NCBI GenBank assembly: GCA_948150685.1
Contig: OX411311.1
Location: forward strand, 69,910,586-69,974,585
Direction: 5' to 3'
Length of the DNA stretch: 64,000 nucleotides
Origin: Rhaphigaster nebulosa
Taxonomy: Eukaryota > Arthropoda > Insecta > Hemiptera > Pentatomidae
Positions 12,290 to 24,345 of the stretch are shown here, one piece after another (position 1 is the first letter of the stretch; every line of letters begins with the position of its first letter). Below the pieces are notes generated by a model that saw only the letters and a program-made list of their open reading frames with translations, was not told where the DNA came from and ran no database searches. Made by a program: the position numbers and the translations under genes.

Positions 12290-12580
12290 TTATTTTTAAC
12301 TTAGAATAAAATATTAAAAATGTTAAAATAAATAAAAAATATTAGAGTAATATGATGATAATCAATGTAATGATAATCAATCAAGGGCTGATAAAAAATT
12401 AATATTTAATATGTAAATATTAAATATTTACATAATAAATGTATTTATCAAATAAAAATTTATCAATTCTATGTAATATTATTTTTTTAATATTCATTTT
12501 TATCAGCCCTTGATTGATTTTACATTACTCTATTATTTTCTATTTATTTTAACATTTTTAATTTTTAATTCTAAATATTT
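12290..12580. repeat. ~100-bp-arm imperfect inverted repeat
   Basis: The left arm (12290-12405) and right arm (12487-12580) are reverse complements. Examples are TCAAGGGCTGATAAAAA against TTTTTATCAGCCCTTGA, and ATGTTAAAATAAATA against TATTTATTTTAACAT. The loop contains further AT palindromes. It lies just beyond the last readable Beat coding sequence on the minus strand, and could be transcribed as a long hairpin if the primary transcript extends that far. Confidence 0.75.
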
Positions 12581-12619
12581 CTATTATTATCTTATATATT
12601 ATATCTCGCTTTTGTAGCA

Positions 12620-12653
12620 CTTAAGAATGCCCAATATGGGCCGAAATGTCGGC
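12620..12653 (+). other. Hammerhead-ribozyme-like motif (degenerate)
   Basis: CTTAAGAAT, then GCCC-AATAT-GGGC, then CGAAAT: a perfect 4-bp stem between a CTGAnGA-like box (CTTAAGA, two changes) and GAAA. This is the arrangement of stem II in hammerhead ribozymes, which are known from Penelope-like retroelements. Stems I and III are not convincing, so it is at best a remnant. Confidence 0.35.
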
Positions 12654-12685
12654 TTTCAATTAATAGTTTCGAACTATAATTTGTT

Positions 12686-13081
12686 TTAATTTTGATTACC
12701 ACTATGGCCCTCTTCTTCTATATTATTTCTTTTGGAAGTATTCCGATTATTTAATTCTCCTCCTACCAGAAGCCAGAATGGATCCCTCCTAATATAATTA
12801 CTGTTTGAAATATACTGACCTAATACCCTGTCCGCCCTTGAGGTGTGAGGCTTGGTGTCCTTCACTTCGAGTGCCGGGGGTCTCTGTGGCCGCTCTCCTT
12901 CTACGCTCTCTTCGTTGGAGTTCCAGTAGACCGTCCCTATGCTGGCTAAGCACTTCAGCTTCAGGTCGCCCTTCTGGAAGTGCCTCCTATCAATACGGAA
13001 CTCTAAGCCGAGAAGGGTCTCTTCCAAACCTTCCCGATCCACAACCCTTATCCTTGGCCCTCTCACGTTGGAATGGTTAGC
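12686..13081 (-). CDS. beat: Beat family protein, exon with second half of Ig2 and C-terminal segment
   Basis: This exon is the best-supported coding sequence in the window. It opens after a strong acceptor (TGTCTTTTTCAG, AG at 13083-13082) in phase 0 and matches the phase-0 donor of the upstream exon. The reading includes GLEETLLGLEFRIDRRHFQK, GDLKLKCLASIGTVYWNSNE and ESVEGERPQRPPALEVKD. These match the established C-terminal half of the second Ig domain of insect Beaten-path proteins (pattern HF..GD.KLKC.A.I.TVYW.SNEESVEG); the Cys of LKLKC is the F-strand cysteine. Beat proteins are secreted or membrane-attached Ig proteins that act in axon guidance by binding Sidestep proteins. The frame stays open to a stop at 12688-12686, but its last ~15 codons (EEEGHSGNQN) run toward repeat-like sequence, and no GPI or transmembrane segment is seen. 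The true exon may instead end at a donor such as CTTCTG|GTAGGAG, 12763-12751 region. The Beat subtype is not assignable. Confidence 0.85.
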   Translation of the reverse strand, partial: ANHSNVRGPRIRVVDREGLEETLLGLEFRIDRRHFQKGDLKLKCLASIGTVYWNSNEESVEGERPQRPPALEVKDTKPHTSRADRVLGQYISNSNYIRRDPFWLLVGGELNNRNTSKRNNIEEEGHSGNQN

Positions 13082-13268
13082 CTGAAAAAGACACGTCAGA
13101 CCTCTGTAGATTTGATCACAATGTTTTTGAAATAAAACATAAGATACTATAAAACACAAAATAGAGAATAATACAGTATCTTAAATACATTTTTCAAAAA
13201 TATCCGTTGCATATAAGAGTGATTTGCTAAATTATTCGTAATTTATTTTAACTTCTTCAAATTATAAA

Positions 13269-13300
13269 ACAAATATCGTTTTTTCACTATTTTTTCTGAA

Positions 13301-13396
<96 letters not shown>

Positions 13397-13424
13397 AAAA
13401 TTTAAGAAAAAACGATCAAATTTT
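13269..13424. repeat. TA microsatellite embedded in a longer inverted repeat
   Basis: A (TA)n tract at about 13301-13392 is flanked by ATCGTTTTTTCACTATTTTT and CTGAAATATAT on the left. On the right is the complementary series ATATATCAGAAAAATTTAAG then AAAAAACGAT. The whole ~155-bp block can fold into one hairpin inside the Beat intron. Confidence 0.75.
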
Positions 13425-13622
13425 TATAATTTTTTCTTTACATGTCAAACTATCGAACGTGAAAAAATGCGATTTTTTGCACACTAGGCGAGGCAGTACT
13501 TCTCCAAAAGACACAAGGAATCAATCCTTGAGGATTCGGAATTCACGATCCGTGACTCAATTAGTGCATTTAAAAGTAATGAAAATAAAAAATCTATTTT
13601 CTCGCTTTCGATAATTTGGCGT

Positions 13623-13695
13623 GGTAGGGAGGTTATGATGGTGGGGAGGTTATGATGGTAGGGAGGATATGATGGTAGGGAGGATATGATGGTAG
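13623..13695. repeat. 17-bp minisatellite, four copies
   Basis: Four head-to-tail 17-mers run 13623-13639, 13640-13656, 13657-13673 and 13674-13690 (consensus GGTAGGGAGGWTATGAT, one copy GGTGGGG), plus a 5-bp partial unit. It lies in the Beat intron and is GC-rich relative to its flanks. Confidence 0.9.
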
Positions 13696-16239
13696 TTTTT
13701 ACATTATTAGCAATGTCTACATAGATTGTCCAAGTTTTATGGAACCTGTGAAATTCACCTAAGTAGGTTAACCGAATTGTAGGTCTGCTGTGTGCAGCGG
13801 TGGCATCAATGGGCAGATCGTCGTAGCTTTTTGTGTTCTTTTGACATTGTCATTCTATTTAAAGAAATAATACTAAGTACAGCGTCTTATAGGTCCTAGG
13901 TAATAAGAACTTCCCTAAATGAAGATATCTGTCCCCTGAACTAATGGGATATTTTCAAGAAATATAAAAAGATAAAAAAGACATCCATCAAAAAGGTTAA
14001 TCTTAAATAATTTCATTAAAATGCCGATTGTATTTTTCATTTCTATTCTACTTTTGTTTAATTTTCTTATTGATTTATCAATTCGTTATTTATTATTATT
14101 ACATTTGATTTTCCAAGGTCTTGGTTAGCTGCTGATCATGTGTAGCTTTTTCCTCCTTGGATGCTTCACATCCTTATACTCATCCAGTTGAGAAACATGA
14201 ATTTTTATTTAAATTTTTTGCTTTTTAATTTTTTATAATAAATGAACTTATAAAAAATTAAATAAACTATTTACTTTCTAAAAAAAATAAAAAAAAAAAT
14301 TTTCAAACATTATTTTAATCAATTTTATATATTTTTTTCTGAAACATAATCAAGGAACTGCTTTTGATACAGTGATACATCCTCATCTTTTTTGCAGTGG
14401 TGAATGCGGGCTTGTGATAAATTGGAAATCTTTGTAAAGTAGTACAGAAAAAAAAAAGGGGGAAAAAAGAAGAACTCCAAAAAAAAAGATTTATAGAGAA
14501 ATATAAATTAGTACGCATAGGTACCGCAGAGGCTATGAATACTGTATCAGGGCCTCCGACAGTTCTCTCGTCTCAGGCTGTTATGTTTAATGCCGGCCCA
14601 TTCCCAAGTCAGGCAATATCTTACTTTTTACAACACCAGTGTAACTGATATGCCGTTCATTAGGCACTGTATAATTTGGATATTTTCGAAATCATTTCAT
14701 CGCGAATATTTTTGTTATCGAACCCTTCCGATACAATTGCGAGCGAATCAATTTGTTTTAAGGTAATCTAAGGCCATGTGAAAATTACATGATTCACAGC
14801 ATAAGAAAAAATAAATCAACCAATATGTTGACTTTCAATAATATGTCTATGATTAAATCAAAGTTTTAGACTTGATTTATTAATTAAAATAAAATTACAT
14901 CAGCTCAAATAATTGAATTCGGACCAACATCGAATTTTATAAGACTCTAAGAGTATGGCCTACGTAGCTAACTTTAAGTAGCCACTCTGACGAAAATGAT
15001 TAAAATATTCATTATTGCTTTTACGCCATGTCAAAAGTTTTTTTGACAAATAGAATTTGGAACTAATTTAAATTTTGGAAATATTAAAAGATGTAGGTAT
15101 AAGTCAACTATCGACACTGCATGTCATTTGATTATTTGTACAATTTAGCACTACTATAATTAATTTATTTATAATATATATTTAATAGCATATATATACA
15201 TACTTCGTATCTTTTGAGAGAGTTAAAAGTTTTTATTGAGAAGTAATACAGTCTGCGAGACTCAAGGGCAATATTAGTGCTGAAGAATCCATTCATGCTT
15301 TATATACAAGTGAAAAAATAAATAAAATGTCATAAAAATAATTAAAAATATTGTACATCACGAATGCAAACTTCGTATATAATATAATCGTTTATAATAG
15401 AACAGAAAAAAAAATAATAAAATCTTTGGCTATTTCGCTTAGCATCTTAAAATATGTATACATATATGTAAAAATACATTAATTAGGTCTAGCATAATAC
15501 AAAAAAATAAATATATAAAAAAAGTATAAATATGAGGAAAATTTCACTTTTTGGTTATTTCGTAATCTCCTTACTTATAATTTCTTATTAATTAAAACGT
15601 TTATTTCATTATCATTCAATGAAATATAATGTAAATTTGTAAAGAACTTTATTATATATCTTGATACGTGTACTATGCTTTATGAATTGAAAAAAAATAT
15701 AAAAATAATACAAACAAATACTAAATAAAAAAAAACACAGATAAAATACCATCATAAAATACCATCATTATAGTAAAAGTAATACATCAAAACAAACAGA
15801 ATAATAAAACTTTTCAAAAAGAAGATGATTTAAAACTTATATTAAGGTTTTTAAACATTAATATACATAAAATAAGTTTGATGAAAAAAAAAGTAAATAA
15901 AAGATACATAAATGTAAAAAGAGGATCTTCCCTGAGATATTAACCCAGGGACACAAGTGCTTTGGTACCTCAGGAGTTTATTTTATAAAACACACACACC
16001 CAAACCTCTACTGAGACCTCGAAACATTCTTCTCAGTGGAGATCAAATATCAGGTTTATCATTGATTCGTTAATAAATTCATATAAATAATCAATATTAT
16101 TATTTAAAGGGATATTGTCTCAATACAATAACTCTATCTCTTAAACACTCTATGTTAATGCCCTTAATGTTGAAAAATACTCGGACTAATTATAAAGATA
16201 CTTATATCCTTGCTTTATATAGAAAGATGATTAAGTTAC

Positions 16240-16373
16240 CATGATCCCGTTGATGTACCATTGGAGCTGGGCTGCCGGTTTGGACGGCCCGGAGGAACAG
16301 TTGACCCGCACCAAGTCCCCGATCTGGTACCTCGGCTTGCCGCCCTCTATCTGTGGTCCTCGCTCTGGAAGGG
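16240..16373 (-). CDS. beat: Beat family protein, exon with first half of Ig2
   Basis: This 134-bp exon lies between acceptor TTTTCCTGATAG (AG at 16375-16374) and donor ATG|GTAACT. It begins with two bases of a split codon followed by 44 codons. The reading includes LPERGPQIEGGKPRYQIGDL, VRVNCSSGPSKPAAQLQWYI and NG, matching the established Beat pattern GP.I.GG.PRY..GD.VRVNC.S..SKPAA.L.WYING. The Cys of VRVNC and the Trp of QWYI are the B-strand and C-strand core residues of Ig2. Spliced to 13081-12686 the frame continues without a break. The preceding exons (signal peptide, Ig1) must lie at higher coordinates and were not found in the remaining window, which implies a long 5' intron or exons beyond it. 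Confidence 0.88.
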
Positions 16374-16477
16374 CTATCAGGAAAACACATTTGTTAGTAT
16401 GTGGTAATATTTGTAATTAAATATATATCTAAGATTGTTGATAAAACAAAAACAAACATAAAATGAGTTATAAAATG

Positions 16478-17768
16478 TCTGATGTGGACACGCCATGACT
16501 TCCTTGTACGCCTATTAAACTATAAATCGGAGGCTCAAAAAGTGACCCTGAATTTGGTTACTAGTTTCCGAATATAGCAGTACATCAAAAAAGACATTCG
16601 GCGTCGCTACGTCGAATACATCTATTGACACATACATACGCACACAAGCTCTTGTTTCTTGAGGTCTTATTCCGTTATTATATGTCGTTTTCTTTCAATT
16701 GGTAACAAGTTCCCAATAGATTTCTTCGTGTTCCTTGACAACATAACTGTCTATGTCACTAGAAATAGCATTAGAAATCGACGATTTCAACATTTTAAGC
16801 GGAAGAAACCGCTTAACTTATAATTTATTCTCCTACTGCAGACTTGTTCAGCTCACAAATGGGGAGAGAAAAAGTCTTTTATACTCAATTTTAACACTTA
16901 AAACAAATACCTCATAAAATTGTTTCATTAGAGTGGAAACAAATAATCACGTTTATAACCTTTATTACTGAACCATACGATCTCGGTAATAAATATCGAT
17001 ATATCTTTTGATGTAAGTCTCTTATGACCTTCAAGTAAAGTACTCCTTTTGGATCTTCAATTTCAACCAAAATCTATTATATTACTTATATTAAAAGTAA
17101 TAATAATTTTAAATTAGAGTTTAAAAAAAACAGCGTCTGTAACATTCATCACCGATCAATTTAATCTCTGTGTTTAATTTTAATTTAATTTTTGATGTTT
17201 ATTATGACCTTCGAGTAAAGAACCCCGACTCACCAATTTTAACCAAAATCTAGTATATTATTTATATTGATATAAATGTCTAATTTATTTGAGATGTTTT
17301 ACATTATATTTTAATATAATGTTTGATGAAAGTTTAATAAGACCTTCAGGTAAAGTACCACTTCCGGTTAGCTACTTTTAACTAAAATTTATTATGTTAT
17401 TTATATTAGTATGCAAGTCTTAGATACCAAATTTGAGAAGTTTTACATAACATTTTAATATAATTTTTGAAGAAAATCAATAACGACCTTGAAGTAAAGT
17501 ACCACTTCCGGTAATCAATCATGAAGTGACCAAAAAGAGATGATTACAAATAGATTTTACAACAATCCTAGATACAAAATTTAAACATTCTACGGCTAGC
17601 TGTTTTGAATTATGCGAGATACGCTCGTACGTAGGAACGTACGTACAGACCTCACGACGAAACTAGTCAAAATGGATTCTGTGATGGTCAAAAGGGATAT
17701 TTCCGATGAAATCTGAAAACCGAAAATTTTCGCGATTGCAAAACTTCCTTTAATGTGTACAAGGAAGT
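16478..17768 (-). repeat. Interspersed repeat family R-A, minus-strand copy
   Basis: The reverse complement matches 33164-34622, 49428-50507 and 59199-60317. In element orientation it begins ACTTCCTTGTAC (17768-17757), continues with CGCGAAAATTTTCGGTTTTC and CATTTTGACTAGTTTCGTCG, has several CCGGAAGTGGTACTTTAC blocks, and ends with GTACAAGGAAGT (16509-16498) plus about 20 bp ending CCACATCAGA. The first 12 bp and the near-terminal 12 bp are reverse complements. It encodes no protein and lies in the 5' intron side of the Beat gene. Confidence 0.8.
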
Positions 17769-17893
17769 AAACTCTATTTTAATGGTAATAATTTTACTGC
17801 TTCAGGAAGTATTTTGAATTTTCAATTTATAATTAACGTTTGAACGGATCTTTTCCAATTGTTTATTCTTTTTTGATACAATTATTTTCTTTT

Positions 17894-17927
17894 CGACGTT
17901 TCGAGGCGTATTTACTTCATCTTCAGG
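17894..17927 (-). other. CCTGAAGATG...CGAAACG motif
   Basis: On the minus strand CCTGAAGATGAAGTAAATAC is followed by GCCTCGAAACGTCG. This CTGAAGA/CGAAA pairing is the conserved-core arrangement of hammerhead ribozymes associated with Penelope-like elements. The potential stem II here is imperfect, so the call is tentative. Part of it is shared with 33349-33377. Confidence 0.35.
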
Positions 17928-18185
17928 ATCTTTGCACTTGAGTTAAAAACTATTATTAGGTTAAATATAAATTCGATCTTTATGAAAAGATATAAATAAC
18001 AAACTAGTAAAAGTTTTTCCCGATTCAGACATCACAGAAGTGAACCACTAAATCGAAATGACATAAATCGGATGTGGTAAATCTCAATTTAATAGCCTAA
18101 AACAGACTAACCGATAATGCAAATAGAGTTAGCAAATCTCGATAGCACGTAACAGTTCAGCATATATTGATGTACTATCACAAGG

Positions 18186-18775
18186 GCCGTAGATGAGATG
18201 GAAACTTTCGTCTACTTGGGAAGCGTGGTCACTAAAGAAGGGGGCTCGTTGGAAGATGTCAAAAGCCGAATCAAAAAAGCTAATGGGGCTTTTGTTCAGC
18301 TGTACCAATATGGAAGAACAAGAAACTGTCCAAAAAAAAAAAAAATTAAGGCTATTCAACAACAACGTAAAGTCAGTTATCCTCTATGGATGTGAAACAT
18401 GGAAAGTGGTCGAAACCGTTACCCGACCCCTTCAGACCTTCATCAATCGCTGCTTGCGAAGAATCCTGGAGAACTGGTGGCCAGAGAGGTTCTCGAACGA
18501 ACCCGACTGAGCAGCTTCCTAAACACCTGGAAATAAGAAAAAAGAAATGGGGGTTGAAAGGACACACATTAGGAAACCAGATAGTGCCATCGAGAAAGAA
18601 GTTCTGGAATCCCCAGGGAGCAAGAAGAAGAGGAAGACCAAGAGAAACGTGGTGCAGATCGGTACAAAAGGACCTGGGCAGGACCGGCAAGACTTGGCAA
18701 GAGGCGAAAGTAATTGTTGCAAAAAGAAAGGAATGGAACTCACTTGACTCCTGTAGGAGTCAATGGAGATATTAA
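18186..18775 (+). pseudogene. LINE endonuclease/reverse transcriptase, C-terminal fragment with frameshifts
   Basis: Three consecutive frames together cover the C-terminal region of a non-LTR retrotransposon polyprotein. Frame 1 has METFVYLGSVVTKEGGSLED and IKKANGAFVQL. A shift at the A-run 18336-18348 leads to FNNNVKSVILYGCETW and FINRCLRRILENWWPER. A second shift near 18505 leads to LEIRKKKWGLKGHTL and NPQGARRRGRPRETW, then a stop. The motif order (YLGS, LYGCETW, NRCLRRI, GHTLRK-like, GRPR.TWRR) is an established LINE pattern. The copy is 5'-truncated and cannot be functional. It is of the same general type as 51660-54062. Confidence 0.85.
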
Positions 18776-19262
18776 TAAAATGATAATCACAATCGGGATA
18801 GCTTGATTTAGGATTTTGAACTCAGATGTTTTGTTTTTCGTATGCATTGATATAATTTTGAGGTTTTCAGCCGTTTTAGCGAAATTAGCTATTTATTTAA
18901 AAAATCTTTCTATAATCTAAGACCGTTATCTCAACCACTTTTCTATATACCTAAATATAAATAACCTTTTGTCAGCCGCACAAATATTCATTATCCTATT
19001 TTAATAAATGCAATATAGGTTCATTAAAGAATACGATGTTGTGATTTTATTTCTTTAAATAGAGTTTAGTTTATTATTTTCAATAATTAACCTTCGCAAT
19101 CAACCAAGGTCTAACCGTTTTCCCCACTCAAAATTTTAGGTTTAATGTTTTAAGATGTATAGAATTCAAAAATCGAAGAAAAAAAATACCTTCCCACCTT
19201 CCGCAGCTTTTGCACGAGACTGCAGGCAAATTTTTTTTTTTAGATCTACGACAACCGAGGGC
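18776..19262. other. Non-coding spacer before the duplication
   Basis: AT-rich, with no gene or element recognised. It ends where homology to the second duplicated unit begins. Confidence 0.6.
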
Positions 19263-19280
19263 GATCCTCGAAACTCAATG

Positions 19281-22200
19281 TTACCGATCAGAGGTTTCAT
19301 AAGCCCATATCTCAGCCTTTTTTGAAGATAGGGGGGGGGGGAATATAAAGTGTTTTAAAATACCTAAAACTAAAAAAAATAATGAAGTAATTAATAATTG
19401 ATTTGAATTTTTTAAGCAAAGTCGTGATATTGCATACACCTGATATTTAATTCTGCAGTTCATCGAAAGTGTAGTATTAAAAGCTTTTTATTGGTTTCTA
19501 TAACCAATTTACGGAACAGTCAAGTCAGACAGTCTAATGTAATTAATAATTCTCTTATATTTTCCACTTATAATTTCAAATGAATGTTATTTAAAAACAA
19601 ATCATTTTTTAATAATTAATTTACATTACCTATTTTATTATTTTATTTATTTTTTATTTTATTTATCGCATTTTTTTTGTAATTTATGTTATTCTATAGT
19701 ACATTAATAGCGGCTTATTATTTCTATATTACTTTAGGTCCTTATTCTTTTCTTTAAAATAACTAAGCATATTCAGTAATAGTTATATAAAATTAATATT
19801 AGTTGTAATTTATAAGTATCACTTCAATCGCATAATTTTTCGGCAATTACTTTTATATGGCTTTGATGTTATTAATGTTATAGTCTCCACGATACCCGAC
19901 TAATTAACAATGTTTAAAAAAAAAAATAAATACTTGATTTCATTAGTGTAATTTTTTATATGAAGTCCACAGGGGAAAAACCGACGATGTAGCATTTTTT
20001 TTTTAATTGAGTTAATGACTAGTAAAAATATATGAAGGGAAACACTGCATTCTCATGTCGCCAAGTATACAGAAATGCGGATTTGTACATGTTAAAAATA
20101 TACCCTGAAACTAGCATGTAAGGGAAATAAGAGGCAATGCTAAAATTTGATTTTAATTAATGGTTAACGTTTTTATTTAATTCAAGTGTTTTGGACATCA
20201 GTTTTCTCTAGTGATCTTCATTATGATCTTGGCAACATCGATAGATGTTACCGGACATCTGACCGGACATAGTTCCAATTTTTTTTTTTTGTTGAATATA
20301 CTATTTTATACTGAATATACTACCATATAAGAACTTTATTCTTACGGACTTCCGATTTATTTTCGTACTCAAAATTAACTTTTTAGAACTTAAATATACC
20401 CCAATATCGTACACCGTCAATTCGAAAACCTATTTCATGTACAGGATCAGAATGACGAATTACACACCCTCGTGCTTTTTATTCTAATATATGGTATTTA
20501 TTACTAGTTATACATTGATCTTATGTTGCTTTTAAATAACTCGTGGTCTTAAATTTAATTTGGATTTTAGTTCAATAATGAATACAGGAGACCTTCCATA
20601 GGGAGACAAAGTGGGCGGATTACAGAACTGCGTTGCAATTCGGTGATTAAAAAAGTTTTATTTTTGTTTGTTTATTGATTTTTAACGCCGACTTGGTCAG
20701 GAAGAATAGTCAAGAATTTGATGAACAATTAATCATAAAAGGATGGCCAGGAAACATTTTTTATTATTGATGCTTATGGGGTTTGTTTTGAGTGAGAATT
20801 TCGGCGTGATGTTACGTCCAAACAGCTGGCGTGAACAGAGAGGTCATTTGAAATGGATTTATTACAGCTACAATGATTTTCAACATCATTGTTTTTATTT
20901 GTAATCATATAACGATTCTCACTTCTTACTTGTTTCGATTTTCTCCAGCAAATCTTTATTTTGGAACTATACTATATAATATATAACGATACTGTCATGT
21001 AAAACGAATAAAGAAATTTGATTTTTCATTGGGTGTTACTTTTTAGTCACCCTTTATACAGGACAAAATTTTTGGCACGACACATTGATCAACAAATATC
21101 TTGTTTCTCAGCTGATGCAGGCAGTGTAACGGCTTCCCCTGACATAATCATCAACGTTAAGAGACTGTTTTGCATCAAATGGTAATAATTCAAATTTAAT
21201 GTCGTCCTACCCTTTTCTATCCGAACCCCTTCCTCCTTCCAACCACGGTCGATAAGTAATTTTCCGCTCCCACCGGTGAACAAACTGTTTCTGAGCACAG
21301 GGAGCTAACACAGAACAAAACAATTAGAAAAGATTCGAATAATTTATTAGCCCTAAGCGGTTAATCGATATCATATCAAAACGGCAAGATATCATCTTAA
21401 ACGCATTCCCGACATAATTGTGATACTTTTATAAGATTTAGGGTTATCGATTATAGCCTAGAGTAAAGAAGGAGATATTCGGCTTTGATCTATCCCGGCT
21501 AAAATACTTTTTGTATTTTAGGGAGGACGGTTCGCTTGACTCCAATAGCCATTTCTGATTATTGTATAACTTCAATAGTCCTATAATAAGCATTGTGAAT
21601 TCATCTGAAATTCATCTCAATAAACAGGATTTACAATTAAAAAAAATATATAAATGCATAACTATTTATATGTATATAACTATTTATGCCAAGTAGGAGA
21701 CGTTGAGATGAAATACACATTAAGGTAATATACTGTTTAAATGTGTACTGACGTAAAAAATAAAATATTAAAAATGCTGCAAATTATTACACAATGGTTT
21801 ATCATTTCCAAGTATTAATGTTTCAAATATATATTTTATATTCTTCAAAAGACTTTCGTTATCGCTTTGGTTTAAAATCCTGATAATTAGATTATCTTTC
21901 AAATGAACATCTGGAATGTTCCGGGAGATGAATAGCTTTCGAGTTATCGAATAGTTAAACAAAGATGAACTGGTTTCCACAGGAACGTTTGCAGAACATA
22001 TTATAAAACTGTGCGCATGTTTTAAAGGTTCAGCAAAAGAAATTTGTAGCAAAATCATGGCTGGTAATAAAGCAAAATACGTAAATCTGAAACTCCTGAA
22101 GTATCAACTGTTATCAAAAGCAAGGAAAACATGCACCTATTGAGCGGAAACTTTGTCTTTGTCCCAAGATGATTAGGGTGTTCGAAAGATAGATTATTGG

Positions 22201-22658
22201 AAGGATTTACGGAGTAGCACGAGTTAAGGCTGAAGATAAAATTCAGAGCAAGGCTCTGATTGAGAGTTTATTAATGAGAATAAGAAAATCATTAACTATA
22301 TCGAAGAGAGTAGGCTGAGATGGGAGTCCGTAATTGGAAGAGAGAGGGACAAGATAGGAAAAAATGGAAAAGAACTACTCAGGGGGCCAAGGGACACGCT
22401 GACTTGTGGCGCTGGGGAGTTAGTCTACAAAGTTCAATAAGCTATATCTCACCTAATACTGGTCCGATACAGTTCTGTAAGAAATTTTATTTCCTTTCGA
22501 TTGACTATAGCAAAAGCCTAAAATATGGCTAAGTTATTGACGTATAAGACCCCTAATCGGCCACCATTTATAAACGGAAAGGCGGCTAGTAATTTCGAGT
22601 TGCGAGGATCGAGTAAAACCTCCTTAAAATCTAATTTATAATAAATAGATACTACAAT
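19281..22658. other. Copy 1: stretch without recognised gene
   Basis: Minus-strand ORFs at 19281-19463, 21089-21298 and 21768-22058 and the plus-strand ORF at 22320-22532 all recur in copy 2. The longest (21768-22058, 96 codons) is N-terminally hydrophobic (ILLQISF) but resembles no family I know. It differs from its copy-2 counterpart (37940-38230) at three residues (E/K, L/I and D/G), so there is no visible sign of constraint. I do not call these genes. Confidence 0.45.
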
Positions 22659-22814
22659 CTCTCTCTCTCTCTCCCTCTCCCTCTCCCTATCCCTCTCCCT
22701 CTCCCTCTCCCTCTCCCTCTCCCTCTCCCTCTCCCTCTCCCTCTCCCTCTCCTTTCCCTCTCCCTCTCCCTATCCCTATCCCTCTCCCTCTCCCTCTCCC
22801 TCTCCCTCTCTCTC
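22659..22814. repeat. (CCCTCT)n hexamer satellite, copy 1
   Basis: About 155 bp of CTCTCC hexamers with a few CCCTAT and TTTCCC variants. The copy-2 counterpart (38830-39033) is about 50 bp longer. Confidence 0.95.
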
Positions 22815-23637
22815 CAAATTTATTCCAAACATTTCCAATATACATGCTTCGTTGTGTTTTGTTTATATTTTTTTTTTATTAAGCTGTACCCTTTTCACGG
22901 AGTATGTTTTTCTTTTAAACATAATTTACCAGATTAACTTTTTTTTTCAAGCTATTACAAGAGTTTACGATTTTTTTTTTTTTTTAATAAGAGTTGAGCA
23001 ACGGAATACGCCGGAGTGTGTAGAATTGAAGTGTTTGCTTGTCGCCCGCAGGTGATATTCACCTGATGTATCGGCTGACAGCGATACATTGCACTGCAAC
23101 GGAAAGCTTCAAATATTCAGCTCCTGCTGTCACACGTCTCGTATTACGTTAAATAGACATGAATGTGTTCGATTTTCAACTTGATGGTTATTTGAAGTAT
23201 ACTTATTCTGAAAAATATTTTAAATCTAAAAGAAGTGCAATTCTAAGGAATAAGTTTCGATATTTGTAAAAATACTCCATCAGATTTCAAATTCAGTGTA
23301 ATAATTCCTTAGTGAAGAAGAAATCCTAGGCAACGGATTCGTTTGTCTACTAATAATAAATAAATAATGATCCGATTTTGAAGAGATATTAAGAAATAGA
23401 AAATTCAAGGATTAACAGGAAGGATTTTATAATTTTATTTTTATATAAAAATTTCCCATGGTCTCTCACCTTCCAACTTTTCGTTAATAAAAAGTACGAA
23501 TTAAACCAACAACTTCAAATAGCTTTTATTAAACTATTTCTATATGATAACTACAGTCTCCATAATGAATTAAGATATGTTTCAACCTGACACTAATTCA
23601 GGCCTTTATTATATAATTTAACAGTCATAGGTTGTCA

Positions 23638-23638
<1 letters not shown>

Positions 23639-23710
<72 letters not shown>
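23639..23710. repeat. (TA)n microsatellite, copy 1
   Basis: About 70 bp of pure TA at the left edge of an F2 repeat; it corresponds to 39859-39927. Confidence 0.95.
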
Positions 23711-23714
<4 letters not shown>

Positions 23715-24345
23715 TATAGTAAGCGGAAGTACTTCGATCGAGAAAATTTCGAATCCGGGTTTTCAACAGAAATACACGTTTTAAGTTCTCCTGAGTCCAA
23801 ATAAGTATGTCTCGCAAAATGATCTAAGTATGGGGTGTCTTTTTGTATGTATGTGATAAGTATAGCTCAAAAACGAAATGTTGTACGAAACTGACATTAC
23901 ATCTTTAAGGTAGGAATATGCCGGGGATATTAAATTAATTTTTTCACCAAAATCGATTGCAAGTGCCATTATATATCAATGATTAGACACATTTTTACTA
24001 TTATCTCGAAAAATGCTCTAACGATTATGATGAAATTCGTTACATCAATGGCAGGGTTTAAATTTCGAAAATTTCTACCTATAAAGTAACTTTAATTTTG
24101 TTTATTTTAAATAATTAACCATCTCTCATTATTACTAGTAAAAAAAATGGATAATTATAAACTATGAAAGAATTTGATAATCAACTAAAGAAAAAAAAAT
24201 GGAGAAATATTTTCCCATATTGAAAACTAATTTCCGGAAATAATATAATAGTATATAGATGTATAATATACCGTTGAAAACATAAAGATTTTAGAAAAAA
24301 ATATTTTGTAACATATAAAGTAGAAAAATGTAATGGAGAGCGACG
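23711..24345 (+). repeat. Interspersed repeat family F2 within copy 1
   Basis: Landmarks are GTAAGCGGAAGTACTTCGAT, TTTTCAACAGAAATACACG, CTGAGTCC and CTCGCAAAATGATCT. It extends to TGTAATGGAGAGCGACG, matching 11555-11950. The paralogue is 39930-40573. Confidence 0.7.

Larger units (their letters stand above)
13082..16239 (-). other. Beat intron
   Basis: The 3158-bp phase-0 intron lies between the two Beat exons, with donor ATG|GTAACT (intron starts at 16239) and acceptor TTTTTCAG|GCT (ends at 13082). It holds a TA hairpin region, a 17-bp minisatellite and A/T-rich filler. No nested gene was recognised; the minus-strand ORF at 14315-14518 has no motif. Confidence 0.75.

Noticed and set aside
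12805..13080. Plus-strand 91-codon ORF
   Set aside because: It is the shadow of the Beat exon on the opposite strand.
16202..16390. Minus-strand 62-codon ORF starting with Met
   Set aside because: It overlaps the Beat exon in the wrong frame; the Ig2 residues and splice sites fix the correct frame.
18373..18743. Minus-strand ORFs opposite the LINE fragment
   Set aside because: They are antisense shadows of the reverse transcriptase reading.
21768..22058. A real 96-codon gene because it is kept open in both duplicate copies
   Set aside because: The two copies are so similar overall that retention of an open frame is expected without selection; no start context, family or splice support.
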